Positions 1-5,091 of a stretch of DNA of 7,151 nucleotides are shown in pieces. The stretch's first letter is position 1. Each line of letters opens with the position of its first letter. Origin of the DNA: Ruaniaceae bacterium (lineage in GTDB: Bacteria > Actinomycetota > Actinomycetes > Actinomycetales > Actinomycetaceae); NCBI GenBank assembly GCA_030450655.1, contig JAKDIE010000064.1, positions 1-7,151 of the forward strand, given 5' to 3'. The notes under the pieces were generated by a model. The model saw nothing but the letters and a program-made list of their open reading frames with translations, was not told the origin of the DNA and did not search any database. Made by a program: the position numbers and the translations under genes.

Positions 1-75
1 CTCGGCATGCTCGCCGCGTGCTACGCCGCCGCGCTGCTCGCGTTGCTGCTCGGCGCCACCCTCTGGGCCGAGTAG
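1..75 (+). CDS. C-terminal end of a hydrophobic, probably membrane, protein (partial)
   Basis: An open frame runs from the first base of the window to a TAG at 73-75 and encodes 24 residues. They are almost all Ala, Leu and Gly, with a single Glu at the very end (ending ...GATLWAE). This looks like the last transmembrane helix of an integral membrane protein such as a transporter. The gene enters from the left edge, so its family cannot be identified. It converges on the cation diffusion facilitator gene, whose stop codon lies 19 bp further on. What is seen is the hydrophobic frame and the stop; the membrane assignment is inferred from composition only. Confidence 0.5.
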   Translation, partial: LGMLAACYAAALLALLLGATLWAE

Positions 76-94
76 CTCGCCGGCTGCACGGGCG

Positions 95-1021
95 TCAGTC
101 GGGCGTGTGTGGGATCGGGATCTGGCCGGTGGGAATGTCCTCGTAGGATTCGGGATCCTCGATCGGCTCAAGATGCGTGACCACCACTAGCCCCGGCACC
201 GCAGCCTCAAGTTCGGCCTCGATCCGCTCGATGAACCGGTGCCCCTCGGCCACCGTCCACGCACCCGGCACGAGGACATCCACATTCGCGTACTTTTCCC
301 GGCCGGCAACGCGAGTTTGCAGACCGTGGAACTGCACGTCGTCGGACGTATGGGACTGGAGGAGCGCCACGAGGGTGTCATTCTCGCCGTCGGGCAGGGT
401 CCGATCCAGCAGCCCGTGCACGGACTCCACCACGAGCTTCGAGCCCACGATCACAATGTTCACGCCCACCAGGAAGCCGAGAATGGGGTCGAGCCGCTCC
501 CAGCCGGTGAGGGCCACGAGCCCGACGCCGATCACGACTCCCACAGACGTCATCACGTCGGTAAAGAGGTGCTTTGCGTCTGCGGTGAGGGTGATCGAAC
601 GGTGGCGCGTTCCTGCACGCAGCAGAATCCAGCCGACGACGCCATTGACCAGCGCCGCGACGATCGAGATCACGAGGCCGAGCCCCACGTTCTCGAGCGG
701 CTGCGGGTGCACGAACCGCTCCACCGAGACGATCAGGATGGCGCCGGCCGCGAGGAAGATCATCATGCCTTCGATGGCGGCCGAGAAGTATTCGGCTTTG
801 GAGCGCCCGTAGGTGTAGGTGGAATCGGCGGGCCGGGCGATGGCCTTGAGTGCGATCAGCGCCACCACGGCGGCGGCGAGATTGACGAGAGATTCGGCGG
901 CGTCCGAGAGGAGGCCCACCGAGCCGGTAAGGGCCCACGCGCCGGTCTTGAGCGCGATGGTGACGATGGCCGCGCCAATTGACAGCCACGCGTAGGGGCT
1001 GAGGTCTCGCCGTTCGCTCAC
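95..1021 (-). CDS. Cation diffusion facilitator (CDF) family divalent metal transporter
   Basis: This 308-residue inner-membrane protein exports divalent metal (Zn, Fe, Mn or similar) by proton antiport, as known for the CDF/FieF family. About six hydrophobic helices fill residues 10-210 and a soluble metal-sensing domain follows. CDF landmarks are GSVGLLSDAAESLVN in TM2, the loop YGRSKAEYFSAAIEG after it, and ADAKHLFTD in TM5 giving H151xxxD155. By alignment with FieF, the TM2 metal pair (DxxxD there) is E43xxxN47 here, so the metal cannot be deduced. The conserved segment SVHGLLDRTLP precedes the C-terminal domain. I chose the GTG at 1019-1021 because it gives the usual family length of about 300 residues. 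An ATG at 1106-1108 would add 29 residues with no family match, and the frame open to 1429 translates repeat DNA. AGAATC lies just upstream and no clear Shine-Dalgarno is present. The family call is firm; the start is less so. Confidence 0.9.
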   Translation of the reverse strand: MSERRDLSPYAWLSIGAAIVTIALKTGAWALTGSVGLLSDAAESLVNLAAAVVALIALKAIARPADSTYTYGRSKAEYFSAAIEGMMIFLAAGAILIVSVERFVHPQPLENVGLGLVISIVAALVNGVVGWILLRAGTRHRSITLTADAKHLFTDVMTSVGVVIGVGLVALTGWERLDPILGFLVGVNIVIVGSKLVVESVHGLLDRTLPDGENDTLVALLQSHTSDDVQFHGLQTRVAGREKYANVDVLVPGAWTVAEGHRFIERIEAELEAAVPGLVVVTHLEPIEDPESYEDIPTGQIPIPHTPD

Positions 1022-1140
1022 GATGTCCGATTCTCTCACTTTGAGCTCGCGGACCACCACCCTGGGCCGTCCTCTGACCGCCGAAACTAGTGATTCTTTC
1101 CTCACCATCCAACGCCAGGGTGGTCGATGGTTCGGGTGCC

Positions 1141-1182
1141 TTGGCGTCGTCGGCTTGGCGTCGTCGGCCTGGCGTCGTCGGC
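1141..1182. repeat. 14-bp tandem repeat, three copies
   Basis: The unit TTGGCGTCGTCGGC occurs at 1141-1154 and 1155-1168, and again at 1169-1182 with a single change of the first base (T to C). A fourth unit begins (CTGG) and then decays. The array is intergenic. Its 14-bp length is not a multiple of three, so copy-number change would shift any reading frame across it. That fits non-coding DNA. Confidence 0.85.
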
Positions 1183-1191
1183 CTGGAAAGC

Positions 1192-1407
1192 GCCGGAACT
1201 CTGACGACCCGCGCGGGGTGGTGGGGGCGCCGGGGCCTGAGGGCGGTCGCAGATTCGGCGAATTCGCGGTGCGGTGCGGTGTTTCGCCCGGAACTTTGAC
1301 CACCCTCGCGGTGCGCACGGGCCCAGGGTGGTCAGAGTTCCGGGTTCTGGGGGCGTCGCGGGGTGGTTCGGTGCGGTGTTTCTCCCGAAACTTTGACCAC
1401 CCTCGCG
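1192..1407. repeat. Dispersed 20-bp intergenic repeat family with direct and inverted copies
   Basis: The core is CCCGGAACTTTGACCACCCT. Direct copies begin at 1192 (degenerate), 1287 and 1384, so they are spaced 95 and 97 bp. An inverted copy, AGGGTGGTCAGAGTTCCGGG, lies at 1325-1344. A weaker inverted copy (15 of 20 bases equal to that one) lies outside the array at 1117-1136. The second and third direct copies are also alike on their left, so 1272-1310 and 1369-1407 match at 37 of 39 positions. Copies at 1287-1306 and 1325-1344 can form a 20-bp stem with one G-U pair around an 18-nt loop. This resembles REP/BIME-type bacterial intergenic repeats; no function can be assigned from sequence. 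Confidence 0.85.
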
Positions 1408-1446
1408 TGGTGGTAGGGGCGCGGGGCACCGGGGCGAAAGCGGACC

Positions 1447-2931
1447 CTAGACTCCGTAGAGCGTCTCGTAGAGTTCGCAGAACCTCTCGTAGCGCGCGTT
1501 GTACTCCGAGACCCAGGCGCGGTTCGGTACCACCGGATCAGCGGTTTCGTGGATCGTCCGTTCGATCCCGGGGGCCACGTGATCGAGCGCGAGCAGTGCG
1601 GCACCGCGTAATGTGGACCGCTTCATCGCCTTGGGTGTGACCGGCATGCCGAGCACATTCGCGAGCACGTGCAACCACCCGGGGAAGGACTGGGTGATCC
1701 CGCCGGTCGCGACGATCCCGTTGATGTCACCGGAGACCTCGGCCATCTGCTCGGCCACGCGCCGATACGTCATCGCGATGCCTTCGATTCCCCCACGGTA
1801 GAGCGCCGCCGCGTCCGTGCTCTCGCCGATGTCCCCGATGATGGCGCGCGCGTCGCTGCGCCAACCCGTCGATCGTTCGCCGGTCAGGAACGGCAACACG
1901 ATGGGGCTCGCGGGATTCGGGCGGCCGCGCATCCACGATTCGCGTATCGCCTTGTTGGGGACGTTAATCGTGGAATCCAGCCAGGTCACCATGCGGCCGA
2001 CGTCGTTCAGCGCCCCGCCCACAAGGGTCCGGTCCTCGTGGACTCGGTACGCCCAGAGGCCAGGCGGAATCTCGCCGGGTATGCCGTTGACGAGGAGCCG
2101 CATGGCCCCGGAGGTGGAGGATCCGAGAGTGATCGTGCGCTCGTCCGTCACGGGACCGAGCGTGGACGCGTAGCCATCCGGGATCGCCGGCAGCCACACC
2201 GAATCGGCGAGTCCCGGCCAGCGCTGTGCCATGCGGGGGCTCGTGGTGAAGGTCTCGGCGCCGGGCAGGACCGGGCTGAGGCGATCCATCGTGATCCCGG
2301 CCAACTCCACCGCCTCCGGATCCCATTGGCCGGTGTGACGGTTCAGCAGGCCCGTCCAGGCGGCCGACGACATCGAGGCGCCGCGCACGCCGAGGAGACG
2401 CAGGTAGACGTACTCGCCGAGCGACATCCAGGTCTCGGCCAGATCGAACGTGTCCGGCTCCACGCGACGCAGCCAATGCAGGCGCGCCGGCAGGTAGGAG
2501 GAGTGGAGGCGCGTGCCGGTGCGGTGCTGGAGCGCCACCTCGTCCGTGCGCCGGAGCAAGTACGAGACGTCCGAGGCGGGACGCGAATCGGCGTAGGTGA
2601 AGCAGGGGGTGATCGCCGCCCCGCCGTCGTCCACTCCCACCACGGCGCTCGAGAAGGTGTCCATCGCGACGGCCGCGATCTTTCCCGCCAGCCTCTTGGT
2701 GACGATCGCGTCGATGATGGCGGTGACCTCGTCCACCACCAGATCGGGAGAGATCGCGCTACGGCCGCTCGAGGAGGTGGCGAAGTCGTGGTCCACCTTG
2801 ATGCGCGTTCCCAGGATTGGGCGGCCCTTCGCGTCGAAGAGACCACCCCGCGCGGCGGTCGAGCCCACATCGAGCGCGAGCACGAACGGGGCTTTCGCCT
2901 GCGAGAGTTTGACGGCAAATTCTTCAGCCAT
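1447..2931 (-). CDS. FGGY-family carbohydrate kinase, gluconokinase-like
   Basis: This 494-residue cytoplasmic enzyme belongs to the FGGY (hexokinase/actin-fold) sugar kinases, which use ATP to phosphorylate sugars or polyols; length is normal for the family. The N-terminal phosphate-binding loop is LALDVGSTAARGGLFD (residues 18-33). A probable substrate-loop motif, TYADSR, is at 112-117. IPDGYAS (250-256) carries D252, the likely catalytic base. LGSSTSGAMR (269-278) and VATGGITQSFPGW (407-419) are typical of the C-terminal lobe and its nucleotide site. The GSSTSGAMR form resembles gluconokinases (GTSGAIR) more than glycerol or xylulose kinases, so gluconate is the best guess; the true substrate is unproven. 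The ATG at 2929-2931 puts the DVGST motif where expected. It has no Shine-Dalgarno but has TAGAAT 9 nt upstream, suggesting a leaderless transcript. It lies 53 bp after the VOC gene on the same strand, with no sugar transporter or regulator beside it. Confidence 0.88.
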   Translation of the reverse strand: MAEEFAVKLSQAKAPFVLALDVGSTAARGGLFDAKGRPILGTRIKVDHDFATSSSGRSAISPDLVVDEVTAIIDAIVTKRLAGKIAAVAMDTFSSAVVGVDDGGAAITPCFTYADSRPASDVSYLLRRTDEVALQHRTGTRLHSSYLPARLHWLRRVEPDTFDLAETWMSLGEYVYLRLLGVRGASMSSAAWTGLLNRHTGQWDPEAVELAGITMDRLSPVLPGAETFTTSPRMAQRWPGLADSVWLPAIPDGYASTLGPVTDERTITLGSSTSGAMRLLVNGIPGEIPPGLWAYRVHEDRTLVGGALNDVGRMVTWLDSTINVPNKAIRESWMRGRPNPASPIVLPFLTGERSTGWRSDARAIIGDIGESTDAAALYRGGIEGIAMTYRRVAEQMAEVSGDINGIVATGGITQSFPGWLHVLANVLGMPVTPKAMKRSTLRGAALLALDHVAPGIERTIHETADPVVPNRAWVSEYNARYERFCELYETLYGV

Positions 2932-2940
2932 AATCGTTCG

Positions 2941-2946
2941 ATTCTA
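2941..2946 (-). promoter_or_regulatory. Candidate -10 element of the sugar kinase gene
   Basis: TAGAAT on the minus strand fits the actinobacterial TANNNT -10 pattern and ends 9 nt before the kinase ATG. Transcription would then begin at or next to the start codon, consistent with the missing Shine-Dalgarno. No TTGACA-like -35 is visible at 16-18 nt. Similar GAGAAT elements precede the CDF and ilvA starts. This is a candidate only. Confidence 0.35.
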
Positions 2947-2954
2947 GGTCACGA

Positions 2955-2972
2955 CGGCGCGCAGACGCGCCG
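2955..2972 (-). terminator. GC hairpin between VOC gene and sugar kinase, possible weak terminator
   Basis: CGGCGCG and CGCGCCG form a perfect 7-bp stem around a CAGA loop, 12 bp past the stop codon of the VOC gene. No U-run follows on the minus strand, so intrinsic termination would be inefficient at best. It may instead slow polymerase or mark the 3' end of the upstream transcript. It lies just upstream of the kinase -10 candidate. Confidence 0.3.
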
Positions 2973-2984
2973 GTTCGGCGGCGA

Positions 2985-3416
2985 TCAGTCCAGGCAGAAT
3001 TCGTTGCCTTCCGGGTCCTGCATCACGATGAAGCCGATGTCCACGCCGTCCGGAGGAAACTCCGTGAGAACCTGAGCGCCTTTGCGGCACAGCCTCTTGG
3101 CGAGAGCACGCAGTTCACCCATTCGTTCCTCGCCGCGAAGCTCGGGCGCCACTCGGACGTCGATATGGAGGCGGTTCTTCGCCGTCTTGGGCTCAGGGAC
3201 GCGCTGGAAGAAGATCCGGGGTCCCTCACCCACAGGGTCCACGATGGCGTTGCGGGAGTTCCAGTCCTCTTCCGGCACGCCCCAGAACTCGAGCTGCTCG
3301 GGCCACGACGCCTTGTTCGGCGGGGCCTCGCGCACGTACCCGAGGACCTCACACCAGAACTCCCCGAGCGTTAGGGGATCGGCGGCGTCGAACGTGAGTT
3401 GAAAGGTGCGGATCAT
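2985..3416 (-). CDS. Small VOC-superfamily (glyoxalase-like) protein
   Basis: This 143-residue cytoplasmic protein has the two-module beta-alpha-beta-beta-beta pattern of the vicinal oxygen chelate superfamily, closest in appearance to the Glyoxalase-like (Glyoxalase_6 type) proteins of actinobacteria. Visible signatures are TFDAADPLTLGEFWCEVLGY at residues 8-27, RIFFQRVPEPKTAKNRLHIDV at 67-87 (its first beta strands end a module and H84 opens the second), and QDPEGNEFCLD at the C-terminus (133-143). H84 and E139 occupy positions that often bind metal in the superfamily. Members include lyases, dioxygenases and antibiotic-binding proteins, so no reaction can be assigned. The ATG at 3414-3416 matches the family start and has only a weak GTGGGG upstream. 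It lies 55 bp after ilvA and 53 bp before the kinase on the same strand, so cotranscription with ilvA is possible. Confidence 0.82.
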   Translation of the reverse strand: MIRTFQLTFDAADPLTLGEFWCEVLGYVREAPPNKASWPEQLEFWGVPEEDWNSRNAIVDPVGEGPRIFFQRVPEPKTAKNRLHIDVRVAPELRGEERMGELRALAKRLCRKGAQVLTEFPPDGVDIGFIVMQDPEGNEFCLD

Positions 3417-3471
3417 CGCCCCACTCTGCCACCGCCCACTGACACCGTCCAGGTCTTTGTGTGGCCCCGCC

Positions 3472-4707
3472 CTACAGGAGGAACCTGAAGATCTCCGAAT
3501 GTGGCGCGATCTTCTCGATCACCAGCGGGCTTGCGTCCATGCGCTCAAGGAGGCCTTGAAGATGGTCGCGTGCGGGCAGGTCGATCCCCACGAGGGCGGG
3601 ACCGCTCTCGCGGCTCGTCTTTTTCGCGTACTCGAAAAGGACGATGTCCTCGCCGTCGATCAGGACATCGTCAAGGAAGTGGCGGAGGGCACCCGGCTGC
3701 TGGGGGAAGGTGACGAGGAAATAGTGCCGCAGCCCTTCGTACACCAGCGAGCGCTCGAGGATGTCGGAGTAGCGGGACACATCATTATTGCCGCCCGAAA
3801 CGATGCACACTACCGGGCCCGACGGCGTGAACGGGAGCCTTTTCAGTGCGGCCGTGGCCAGCGCTCCGGCGGGCTCGGCGATAATTCCTTCGGTTTGGTA
3901 GAGCTCAAGCATCTCGGTGCACAAGGCGCCCTCTGGAACCGAGACGAGGTGGATCGGCAGATCCTTGACCGCCTCGAATGGGATGTTCCCAACCTTAGCG
4001 ACGGCGGCGCCGTCCACGAAGGAGTCCACGGACGTGAGCTGGACCGGCGCGCCGGCGGCAAGTGCGGCCGCGAGGCTGCGGGCTCCCGCAGGCTCCACCG
4101 CCACGATGCGGGTGAGTGGCGAGCGCTCATTCACCCAGGTGGCGACGCCGGCGAGGAGCCCCGCGCCGCCCACCGGAACCACGATCGTGTCGATTGGCGC
4201 GGTGAGTTGCTGCATGATCTCGACGGCGACCGTCCCCTGCCCGGCCACGATGGCCGCATCATCGAACGCCGGAACGAAGACGCCACCATGCTCCTGCGCG
4301 TGCGCGAGGGCCGCTCGCTGGGTGTCGTCAAAGATCGAGCCAATGATGACCTGCTCGATCCAGCGGCCCCCAATATCCGCGATGCGCTCACGCTTTTGGC
4401 GGGGGGTGGAGGACGGCAGGTAGATGGTGCCTCGTGTGCGCAAGCGGCGGCACGCGAAGGCGACACCTTGCGCATGATTCCCGGCAGAGGCGGCCACGAC
4501 CCCGCGGCTACGCTGCTCCTCGGTGAGTGAGGAAATGAAGTTGTAGGCGCCACGCACCTTGTAGGAGCGGCCGATCTGAATGTCTTCGCGCTTCAGGTAG
4601 ACGGGTTGCTGGAGCGCCTGTGAATGGCGCGCGGAGTGCTCCAGGGGAGTTTCGCGCACGATGGGCTTCAGTTTTTGTGCAGCCTTAGCAATTGCGGCGG
4701 TGTTCAC
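3472..4707 (-). CDS. ilvA: Threonine dehydratase (threonine ammonia-lyase), biosynthetic
   Basis: IlvA is a PLP enzyme that converts L-threonine to 2-oxobutanoate and ammonia, the first committed step of isoleucine synthesis in the cytoplasm. This 411-residue form has one catalytic domain and one ACT-like regulatory domain. KREDIQIGRSYKVRGA (39-54) contains the PLP lysine K50; SAGNHAQG (74-81), VPVGGAGL (177-184) and SGGNNDVSR (304-312) are the other cofactor-pocket motifs. The C-terminal domain begins at HYFLVTFPQQPGALRHFLDD (328-347), closely resembling C. glutamicum IlvA, which isoleucine inhibits; similar feedback is inferred here. I chose the GTG at 4705-4707 because the frame above it, open to 5118, runs antisense through the neighbouring gene and matches no family. 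The family alignment starts within about 15 residues of this GTG. No ilvBNC or leuA genes are nearby. The leader shows no visible T-box or attenuator peptide; GAGAAT lies 6 nt upstream of the start. Confidence 0.95.
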   Translation of the reverse strand: MNTAAIAKAAQKLKPIVRETPLEHSARHSQALQQPVYLKREDIQIGRSYKVRGAYNFISSLTEEQRSRGVVAASAGNHAQGVAFACRRLRTRGTIYLPSSTPRQKRERIADIGGRWIEQVIIGSIFDDTQRAALAHAQEHGGVFVPAFDDAAIVAGQGTVAVEIMQQLTAPIDTIVVPVGGAGLLAGVATWVNERSPLTRIVAVEPAGARSLAAALAAGAPVQLTSVDSFVDGAAVAKVGNIPFEAVKDLPIHLVSVPEGALCTEMLELYQTEGIIAEPAGALATAALKRLPFTPSGPVVCIVSGGNNDVSRYSDILERSLVYEGLRHYFLVTFPQQPGALRHFLDDVLIDGEDIVLFEYAKKTSRESGPALVGIDLPARDHLQGLLERMDASPLVIEKIAPHSEIFRFLL

Positions 4708-4757
4708 AGGTGGATTCTCGCACGGCGTGGAGCAGCCGTGTCCACCGCGCCGCGGCG

Positions 4758-4779
4758 GGACCCTGTCCACAGGGGGTCC
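4758..4779. repeat. Imperfect palindrome in the divergent promoter region
   Basis: GGACCCTGT and ACAGGGGGTCC are inverted copies separated by CC, with a 2-nt bulge in the right arm. The location between divergent starts suits an operator, but it could equally act as an RNA stem in the 5' leader of the WXG-like gene. No known regulator motif is recognised. Confidence 0.45.
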
Positions 4780-4841
4780 GAGGGAGGGGTGCGAGGACGC
4801 GGCGGCGTTCCGTAGCCTCCAGCCAGGGAGGTAATCAGACG

Positions 4842-4857
4842 CCTCCACCATGGAGGT
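4842..4857 (+). promoter_or_regulatory. Shine-Dalgarno of the WXG-like gene inside a small hairpin
   Basis: GGAGGT at 4852-4857 sits 6 nt before the ATG at 4864 and settles that start. The same GGAGG pairs with CCTCC just upstream: CCTCCA and TGGAGG form a 6-bp stem with a CCA loop. A related stem, CCTCC and GGAGG around AGCCAG, lies at 4816-4831 and leads to a second GGAGGT with no start codon at suitable distance. Occlusion of the ribosome site in the mRNA is plausible but inferred. Confidence 0.6.
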
Positions 4858-4863
4858 GACCGG

Positions 4864-5091
4864 ATGAATCCGTACGAGGCAGTGGGAGCGCTGCGGCGCT
4901 CGCAGGATGAGCTCGACCACGTTGTGGCCCGGCTGGGTGGCGCACGGCCACGATACTGGCGGGGCCCCGCGGCGAGGGCGTTTGAGGGTGCTCGGGAGGA
5001 CCTCATCGCCCACGCGGTGGCGGCGCGGGCCGGTGCAGTGGAGGCCGAGCGGCTGATGATCCAGTTTGCGGCGGAGGCGAGCACACCATGA
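4864..5091 (+). CDS. Small helical WXG100/ESAT-6-like protein
   Basis: This 75-residue protein has no signal peptide or membrane segment. Two predicted amphipathic helices (about 3-24 and 35-70) flank a turn containing Y31-W32-R33-G34. A central W-x-G between two helices in a short protein is the hallmark of the WXG100 family, substrates and partners of type VII secretion. It is shorter than the usual ~100 residues and lacks a C-terminal YxxxD/E. The second helix is Ala-rich with charged residues (REDLIAHAVAARAGAVEAER), as is typical. A strong GGAGGT 6 nt upstream supports the ATG. Its stop codon overlaps the start of the hydrolase gene by ATGA, implying translational coupling. A natural reading is a dimerisation partner or chaperone for the helical N-terminus of that hydrolase. 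The WXG label rests on one motif plus context. Confidence 0.72.
   Translation: MNPYEAVGALRRSQDELDHVVARLGGARPRYWRGPAARAFEGAREDLIAHAVAARAGAVEAERLMIQFAAEASTP
5073..5077 (+). promoter_or_regulatory. Shine-Dalgarno of the hydrolase gene within the WXG-like gene
   Basis: GGAGG at 5073-5077 lies 10 nt before the ATG at 5088, inside the last codons of the preceding gene. Together with the ATGA overlap at 5088-5091, it supports coupled translation and this start for the 490-residue protein. Confidence 0.55.

Larger units (their letters stand above)
1022..1446. other. Repeat-rich intergenic region between CDF transporter and sugar kinase
   Basis: This 425-bp stretch has open frames on both strands, but none resembles a protein: they are Arg/Pro-rich translations of GC-rich repeat DNA. 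It holds a 14-bp tandem triplication (1141-1182) and a family of 20-bp elements at about 96-bp spacing with inverted copies (1117-1407). Both flanking genes are leftward, so it serves as the downstream region of the kinase and the upstream region of the transporter. The only promoter-like element I see is GAGAAT at 1030-1035. Confidence 0.75.
4708..4863. promoter_or_regulatory. Divergent intergenic region between ilvA and the WXG-like gene
   Basis: This 156-bp region must hold the promoters of both divergent units. On the ilvA side, GAGAAT (minus strand, 4714-4719) and TGGACA (4739-4744) are a weak -10/-35 pair with a long 19-nt spacer. In the middle, GGACCCTGT (4758-4766) and ACAGGGGGTCC (4769-4779) form an imperfect palindrome centred on CTGTCCACAG. 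On the WXG side there are two CCTCC...GGAGG hairpins (4816-4831 and 4842-4856). No promoter for the rightward unit stands out; TAGCCT at 4813-4818 is the only TANNNT hexamer I noticed. Confidence 0.5.

Noticed and set aside
1109..1429. N-terminal extension of the CDF transporter frame to 1429
   Set aside because: The added residues are Arg/Pro/Thr-rich translations of the intergenic repeats and have no counterpart in CDF proteins.
1669..3075. Long rightward open frame of 468 codons opposite the kinase
   Set aside because: It is the shadow of the FGGY kinase gene in GC-rich DNA: low-complexity Arg/Gly/His composition and no family motif.
3406..4530. Rightward open frame of 374 codons opposite ilvA
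   Set aside because: It is antisense to a clear threonine dehydratase, and its composition is typical of a GC shadow frame.
4739..4769. DnaA-box cluster or replication origin
   Set aside because: Only two imperfect TGTCCAC matches are present, with no AT-rich stretch and no dnaA/dnaN genes nearby.
4708..4800. T-box or attenuator leader for ilvA
   Set aside because: The space before the GTG shows no T-box core, no Ile-rich leader peptide and no terminator with a U-run. If the AGAAT element is the -10, there is no leader RNA at all.
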